Positions 60,106 through 64,000 of a DNA stretch of 64,000 bases are shown piece after piece (position 1 is the first letter of the stretch; the number at the start of each line of letters is the position of its first letter). The notes beneath the pieces were generated by a model. That model searched no databases. It had not been told where the DNA came from and saw only the letters and a program-made list of their open reading frames with translations. A program made the translations under genes and the position numbers. The DNA is from Streptomyces sp. NBC_01335 (GTDB lineage: Bacteria > Actinomycetota > Actinomycetes > Streptomycetales > Streptomycetaceae): positions 7,363,001 through 7,427,000 of the forward strand of contig NZ_CP108370.1 of the NCBI RefSeq assembly GCF_035953295.1. The letters are read 5' to 3'.

Positions 60106-60397
60106 GGCCGTGGTGGAGGACGTTCGGCCCGCTCCCGGGCGGCGGCACGGGCCGCCTCATGCTCGGCCTCCCGGACGCGCGCCTCTTCGCGGCGCCGCAC
60201 GAAGCGCTCCGCGTCGACGGCCGTCCGGGCGCGCAGCCGCTCTCGGCGACCTGGCGGTGGGCAACTTCATCGAGCCCGGGCAGCTCCTGGCCGACCTCGG
60301 CCGTGACCAGGATCCGGGTGGCCCGCCGCACGTGGAGCACGTTGGAGCAGTTCTCGCAGGCGGCAAGAGCCACAGAGCGCGCGTCCTCCGGAGTCAC
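60078..60397 (-). pseudogene. Frameshifted gene with CENC motif, last of the polysaccharide operon
   Basis: Its GTG start at 60397 overlaps the stop of the GT39 gene (GTGA), so it was co-translated with it. The first 52 residues read TPEDARSVALAACENCSNVL and VTAEVGQELPGLDEVAHRQVAE; the natural continuation RLRARTAVDAERFVRRREE with a coiled-coil EHEAARAAARERAER lies in another frame from about 60238, ending at 60078 beside the IS1380 fragment. A possible zinc-binding ACENC motif is present. Family unknown; probably inactivated. Confidence 0.5.
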
Positions 60398-62094
60398 GCG
60401 GGCGACGCGGGCGCGGCGCGCAGGGGGAGCCAGATCTCGAAGTGGCCCGCGCCGACCGAGGTGCGGTAGATCAGGGCGGTGGCCAGCCGGTACCGGCCGC
60501 TGGACCGCATCTCGTCGCGGATCAACGCCTGGATCTCACCCGGCTGATCGGACCAGTCCAGTACGACACCGTCGAACCAGCCGTCGTCGATCGCGGCCCG
60601 GTAGCCTTCCGGCCCGCCGAGGTGCCGGCCGCCCCGCCCGGTGTAGTCGATGTAGTAGATCGACGTCCACAGGGTGTAGTCCGTCAGCCCCCGGCCGGTG
60701 AGGTAGTAGACCGGCCCTTCGTGCGGCTGGCCCAGCCACTTCTGGCCGGGTCGCACGTTCTTCGCGAGCTCCGGGACGAGACGGCTGGTGTCGGGCCAGA
60801 CGCCGTAGTTCTGGGCGGACTGCGACATGCCGAAGGTCAGCGCCAGCACCCCGACGGCGATGACCACCTGCGGGAAACGGAAGTGCGCCCCCATCAGGCG
60901 GTTCAGGCCGACCCCCGCCATGGGGGCGGCGAACAGCAGACCGTAACCGATGTGCTTGTGCAGCGAGATGCTGGTCTGGAGGTGGATCTGGTAGGCGGGC
61001 GCGAGCAGCGCGGTACCGGTCAGGAGGATCCCCAGGGCCAGCCGCCACCGGCGCGGCGGCGCGGCCCACACCCGGCCGGGCACCTCGCCGAGTCCCGCCC
61101 GGCGCGTGTACAGCACTGTGCCGAGGCCGGCCAGGGCGAAGAGCAGCCCGCCCCACCGGGCGCAGTCCCACAGCAACTGCCCGAGCGAGGCGGTGCCGTG
61201 GGCGCGCTCGGTCGTGGTGCTGCGGATCGCCTCCAGGTAGTCCGTGGTCAGCAGGCCGGCACCGAGCAGGAGACACACGCCGGCGGTGAACACCGCGCAG
61301 CGCCGCAGCGCCTCGCGCCCTCCGAGCCTCTCGTGGGCGACGAGCACCAACAACAGGGCGACGGTGGGCAGATACAGCGCGGACGCGTACTTCACCCCCA
61401 CCGTGAGGGCCGCCACCGGGGCCGCGGCGAGCGGCAGCGCCCAGTGGCCCGGGGCGACCCGGACGAGGATCCACGCCGTCAGCGCGAGCAGGAAGAGGGC
61501 CATCGCGTCGTACGTCGCGAAGTTGCCCAGGAACAGCGTCGACTGGGTGACCGCGAAGACGCCCGCCGCGAGCAGCGCGGTGCGTTCGTTGAAGAGCCTG
61601 CGGGTGAACGAGTGGAGCAGGCCCGTGGAGCCCAGCATGAACGCCAGGCTCATCAGCCGTACCCCGGTCAGTCCCGCCGCCGAGTCCACCCAGGCGGCCA
61701 GCACCGGGTACAGGGCGGGCGATCCGGAGAAGTAGCTCGCGAAACCGCCGTATTCGGGCATGCCGTGGAAGAGGTGACCGATCATGGCGTGCCCGGCGTA
61801 GACGTAGAGCGCCTCGTCCTCGAAGGCGCTGTTGTGCAGGCGCAGCGACAACAGGGCCTGCACCAGCAGCAGACACGCCAGCAGGGCGCGGCTCACCCAG
61901 GTCCGACGGCGCCCGGGCTCCGGGGACCACCCTCGGTCGGGCACCCGGCCCAGCACCCAGTCCGCCCGGGTGATCTCGTCGAAGGTGTACCCGGGGGCCG
62001 GCTGCGGGCCGCGCACGACCGGCACTCGTATCTGCAGGGTCGACTCGGGGTCGTACCACCCGGCGGCGTCCCCGGGAGTCTCGGTGGTCGTCAC
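60394..62094 (-). CDS. GT39/GT83-type membrane glycosyltransferase (polyprenyl-sugar dependent)
   Basis: A 566-residue membrane protein with roughly ten to twelve helices after an 80-residue cytoplasmic tail. The first periplasmic loop FEDEALYVYAGHAMIGHLFHG carries the acidic catalytic DE motif of PMT/ArnT-like transferases, which use lipid-linked sugars. The C-terminal external domain includes TGRGLTDYTLWTSIYYIDYTGR. GTG 62094 overlaps the stop of the GH26-like gene (GTGA). It would add sugars from a polyprenyl-phosphate carrier to the polymer or to a protein outside the membrane; acceptor unknown. Confidence 0.85.
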   Translation of the reverse strand: MTTTETPGDAAGWYDPESTLQIRVPVVRGPQPAPGYTFDEITRADWVLGRVPDRGWSPEPGRRRTWVSRALLACLLLVQALLSLRLHNSAFEDEALYVYAGHAMIGHLFHGMPEYGGFASYFSGSPALYPVLAAWVDSAAGLTGVRLMSLAFMLGSTGLLHSFTRRLFNERTALLAAGVFAVTQSTLFLGNFATYDAMALFLLALTAWILVRVAPGHWALPLAAAPVAALTVGVKYASALYLPTVALLLVLVAHERLGGREALRRCAVFTAGVCLLLGAGLLTTDYLEAIRSTTTERAHGTASLGQLLWDCARWGGLLFALAGLGTVLYTRRAGLGEVPGRVWAAPPRRWRLALGILLTGTALLAPAYQIHLQTSISLHKHIGYGLLFAAPMAGVGLNRLMGAHFRFPQVVIAVGVLALTFGMSQSAQNYGVWPDTSRLVPELAKNVRPGQKWLGQPHEGPVYYLTGRGLTDYTLWTSIYYIDYTGRGGRHLGGPEGYRAAIDDGWFDGVVLDWSDQPGEIQALIRDEMRSSGRYRLATALIYRTSVGAGHFEIWLPLRAAPASPA

Positions 62095-63098
62095 GGGCGC
62101 CTCACGTCGAAGCCGAACCGCGGGTCGGCGACACCGCGGCGGAAGGCGGCGAGCGCCCCGGGACCGCTGTCGATCCGCCAGTCCGTCCCGCCCGGAGCGT
62201 CGTTCGCGTCGAGCCAGACGAAACCCACGACGTCGCCGCGGGTGGTCACGGCGCGCACCAGGTCCGCGACGTCCGCGGGCCTGCGGTCACCGGCCGGGGC
62301 GGCCGTCCCGGCGACGAGCACGGGGATACGCGTGAAGGCCCGGGCCTCCGCCACGGAGGGGCCGAACAGGGAGTCGTACGTGTGGGGGCCACGTTCGGTG
62401 TAACGGCCCACCGGGCCCAGCCAGTCGGCGTAGGCGTCACCCGGGTAGTACGGCTTCAGCCGCACCGACGGCTTCCCGGCCACCGTGGGGCTCCAGACCC
62501 ACACGACGTTCGACACCCCCATGTCCTGGAAGAGGTCGTGGACGTGCCGCCACGCACCGACGAACTCCTCGGCGCTCGCCCGGCCCGCCCCCCACGGCCG
62601 ACCGCCGTCGTTCATCCCGGGGGCGAACGCGAGGGCGACCGGCACATTGAGGTCGCGGAGCGCCTCCGCGACGTGCCGGACGTAGCCGTCCTTCGCGCCC
62701 GCGGCGATCTCCCTGAGCGTCGTCCCGAAGGGCTCCCAGGAGAGGTACGGCAGCACCCGCTGCTCCCAGACGGTCAGGACCCGGTCCCGGGGGAACTCCT
62801 CGTCCCAGGTGAAGCTCTGGGCGAGCAGTGTGGGCGCTTTGCCGGTCCTCCCCGACCACAGGGCGAGGTAGCCCGGCGTCACCGGCTTCCCGGCGAAGGA
62901 GACCCCGAGGTACTTGTGGTCCCCCCGGGGCCGGATCAGCCAGGTGACGTCGAACGGCACGTACGGCGCGGTCCGTTCGTCGGCCCCCTCCCCGCCGGCC
63001 CCGATCGGTGCCGTACGGCTCGGCGCACACCCCGCGGTCGCCGCCACCGCCGCGCCCGCCGCCCAGCGCAGCAGGCCCCTGCGGCCCACCGGGCTCAC
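62091..63098 (-). CDS. GH26-fold lipoprotein lacking catalytic glutamates
   Basis: A 335-residue exported lipoprotein: Tat-like GRRGLLRW, hydrophobic stretch and lipobox ATAGC. The mature part follows the GH26 (beta-mannanase/glucanase) barrel: LGVSFAGKPVTPGYLALWSGR, DLNVPVALAFAPGMNDGGRPWGAG, VVWVWSPTV and DVVGFVWLDANDAPGG. In active GH26 enzymes the acid/base Glu lies in HEMNG, here PGMND, and the nucleophile Glu follows a strand that here reads VLVAGTAAPAG. Both are missing, so it is likely a glycan-binding pseudo-enzyme that helps the neighbouring synthase. GTG 63098 overlaps the upstream gene (GTGA). Confidence 0.82.
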   Translation of the reverse strand: MSPVGRRGLLRWAAGAAVAATAGCAPSRTAPIGAGGEGADERTAPYVPFDVTWLIRPRGDHKYLGVSFAGKPVTPGYLALWSGRTGKAPTLLAQSFTWDEEFPRDRVLTVWEQRVLPYLSWEPFGTTLREIAAGAKDGYVRHVAEALRDLNVPVALAFAPGMNDGGRPWGAGRASAEEFVGAWRHVHDLFQDMGVSNVVWVWSPTVAGKPSVRLKPYYPGDAYADWLGPVGRYTERGPHTYDSLFGPSVAEARAFTRIPVLVAGTAAPAGDRRPADVADLVRAVTTRGDVVGFVWLDANDAPGGTDWRIDSGPGALAAFRRGVADPRFGFDVRRP

Positions 63099-64000
63099 GC
63101 CGGGACCGACTCTGCGAGGCGGCCGGGCACGGACGACGTGTCCGGCCCGGCGGAGGCGATCGCGCCGGGCCCTTCGTCCTCCTCGGGACGCGGCAGGACC
63201 AGGACCCGCACCACGGCCGCCGCGTAGAAGAGCCCCGAGGCGAGCGGCAGGGCGAAGTCCTCCGGCACCATCGTGTCCATCCGCCACAACGCCGCCCCGA
63301 TCCACACCGCGGTCGACGGCACGGTCCACGCCCAGACGCCGATCCACAGACGCCGGGTGTTGTTGCGGCGGGCCCCTCCCGAACCGGTCGGCTGCCAGCC
63401 CATGGGCCGCCGGCGCAGCACGTCCCAGATCGCGAAGACGTGCGACCAGCTGTAGAGGACCCGCGCCGCCCACGCCTCCAGCCGGTACGGAGTGCGGTGC
63501 CACAGCGGGTACACGACGACGAGGTAGAGCACCCCCGGCAGCACGAGGCGCATGTCGGTGAACTTCACCTGCTCGGGGAAGAACAGCAGCAGCACGGAGA
63601 CGATCAGCGGCCCGGTGAACAGGATCAGGGCGGACTCGACGTAGTACACGAACCCGGACACGTAGCAGAGGCGGCTGGCGAACCGCATCCGTACCCTCCA
63701 GAAGTCCTGGACGCTGCCCAGCATGCTCATGGACGCCATGCACCAGCGGTACTGCTGGTTGTAGTACGCCCCGATGGTGTCCGGGCACAGCCCGGTCGCC
63801 AGCGCCAGCGGCACGTACCGCAGGTCCCAGCCCCGCGCCCGCAGGTCGAACCCGGTGTGCATGTCCTCGGAGTGCTCGATCAGGCTGGTGCCGCCGACCT
63901 CGGCGAGCGCGGTACGCCGGTAGACAGCGCAGGAACCGACACAGATGGAGCCGTCGCTGCTCTGCCGGGACACCTGCACCGAACGGTAGAACAACTCCTG
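63095..64000 (-). CDS. Processive GT2 glycosyltransferase, C-terminal part (runs off window)
   Basis: The last 302 residues of a cellulose-synthase-like family 2 glycosyltransferase; the N-terminus is beyond the right end. SLIEHSEDMHTGFDLRARGW contains the catalytic-base ED motif, and YNQQYRWCMAS is the QxxRW acceptor motif of processive enzymes. At least four membrane helices follow (GFVYYVESALILFTGPLIVSV and others), then a cytoplasmic acidic/Ser-rich tail. It is the first visible gene of an operon with the GH26-like lipoprotein and the GT39 protein and presumably polymerises and extrudes a beta-linked polysaccharide. Confidence 0.9.
   Translation of the reverse strand, partial: QELFYRSVQVSRQSSDGSICVGSCAVYRRTALAEVGGTSLIEHSEDMHTGFDLRARGWDLRYVPLALATGLCPDTIGAYYNQQYRWCMASMSMLGSVQDFWRVRMRFASRLCYVSGFVYYVESALILFTGPLIVSVLLLFFPEQVKFTDMRLVLPGVLYLVVVYPLWHRTPYRLEAWAARVLYSWSHVFAIWDVLRRRPMGWQPTGSGGARRNNTRRLWIGVWAWTVPSTAVWIGAALWRMDTMVPEDFALPLASGLFYAAAVVRVLVLPRPEEDEGPGAIASAGPDTSSVPGRLAESVPA

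Overview
The window looks like chromosomal DNA of a high-GC actinomycete, most probably Streptomyces. Codons end almost always in G or C. ATGA and GTGA overlaps link neighbouring genes. Exported proteins carry Sec and Tat lipoprotein signals. There are three carbohydrate ABC-importer gene sets (one binding protein plus two permeases each), none with an ATPase gene, which fits the shared ATPase MsiK known in Streptomyces. No species was identified.

1-12.9 kb is a sugar or polysaccharide regulon. It holds an aldo/keto reductase, an (alpha/alpha)-barrel protein, a fuconolactonase-type amidohydrolase, an acetyl-xylan-esterase-type hydrolase, an FCD-GntR regulator, a secreted beta-helix protein, an ABC importer, a GH29 alpha-L-fucosidase and an RraA-like aldolase. 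Every promoter region here, including that of the regulator, has one or two copies of ccATCGATAGnCGATgg. I infer that the GntR protein controls uptake and oxidative breakdown of an L-fucose-containing, probably acetylated glycan.

12.9-22.4 kb is a second glycan locus with an IclR regulator: a BNR-propeller protein, an ABC importer, a FAD oxidoreductase and a second CE7-type esterase. 23.0-32.7 kb is a LacI-controlled operon behind two AAACCGGTTT operators: importer, GH130 mannoside phosphorylase, Gfo/Idh/MocA dehydrogenase, GH13 glucosidase and phosphomannomutase. GH130 phosphorolysis gives mannose-1-phosphate and the mutase would turn it into mannose-6-phosphate.

32.9-38.2 kb is accessory DNA. 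A 766-residue protein of unknown function starts 4 bases after an aberrant tRNA-Glu(CUC)-like sequence. Next comes a type I-E CRISPR array with no cas genes in the window. One repeat of the array has been split by an IS5-type mobile element with a passenger ORF. 38.3-41.1 kb is a DHA2-type efflux pump and its TetR regulator, with three inverted-repeat operators between them.

41.8-57.9 kb is the most unusual part. After a small Cys-containing protein and a LuxR regulator come two single-pass membrane proteins with a C-terminal bulb-type mannose lectin domain, and three large paralogues whose C-terminal domain looks like an R-S-E ADP-ribosyltransferase fold. Only the middle paralogue keeps the R, S and E signature. 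A three-module chitinase (double-psi barrel, GH18, cysteine domain), a HAD-like protein, an Smr-domain protein, a MITE and transposase debris lie among them. I do not know this gene set as a described system.

58-64 kb holds remnants of a helix-turn-helix regulator and of an IS1380 transposase, a small membrane protein, and a GTGA-coupled operon: a processive GT2 glycosyltransferase (cut by the window end), a GH26-fold lipoprotein lacking both catalytic glutamates, a GT39-type mannosyltransferase-like membrane protein, and a broken fourth gene. This probably makes or exports a surface polysaccharide.
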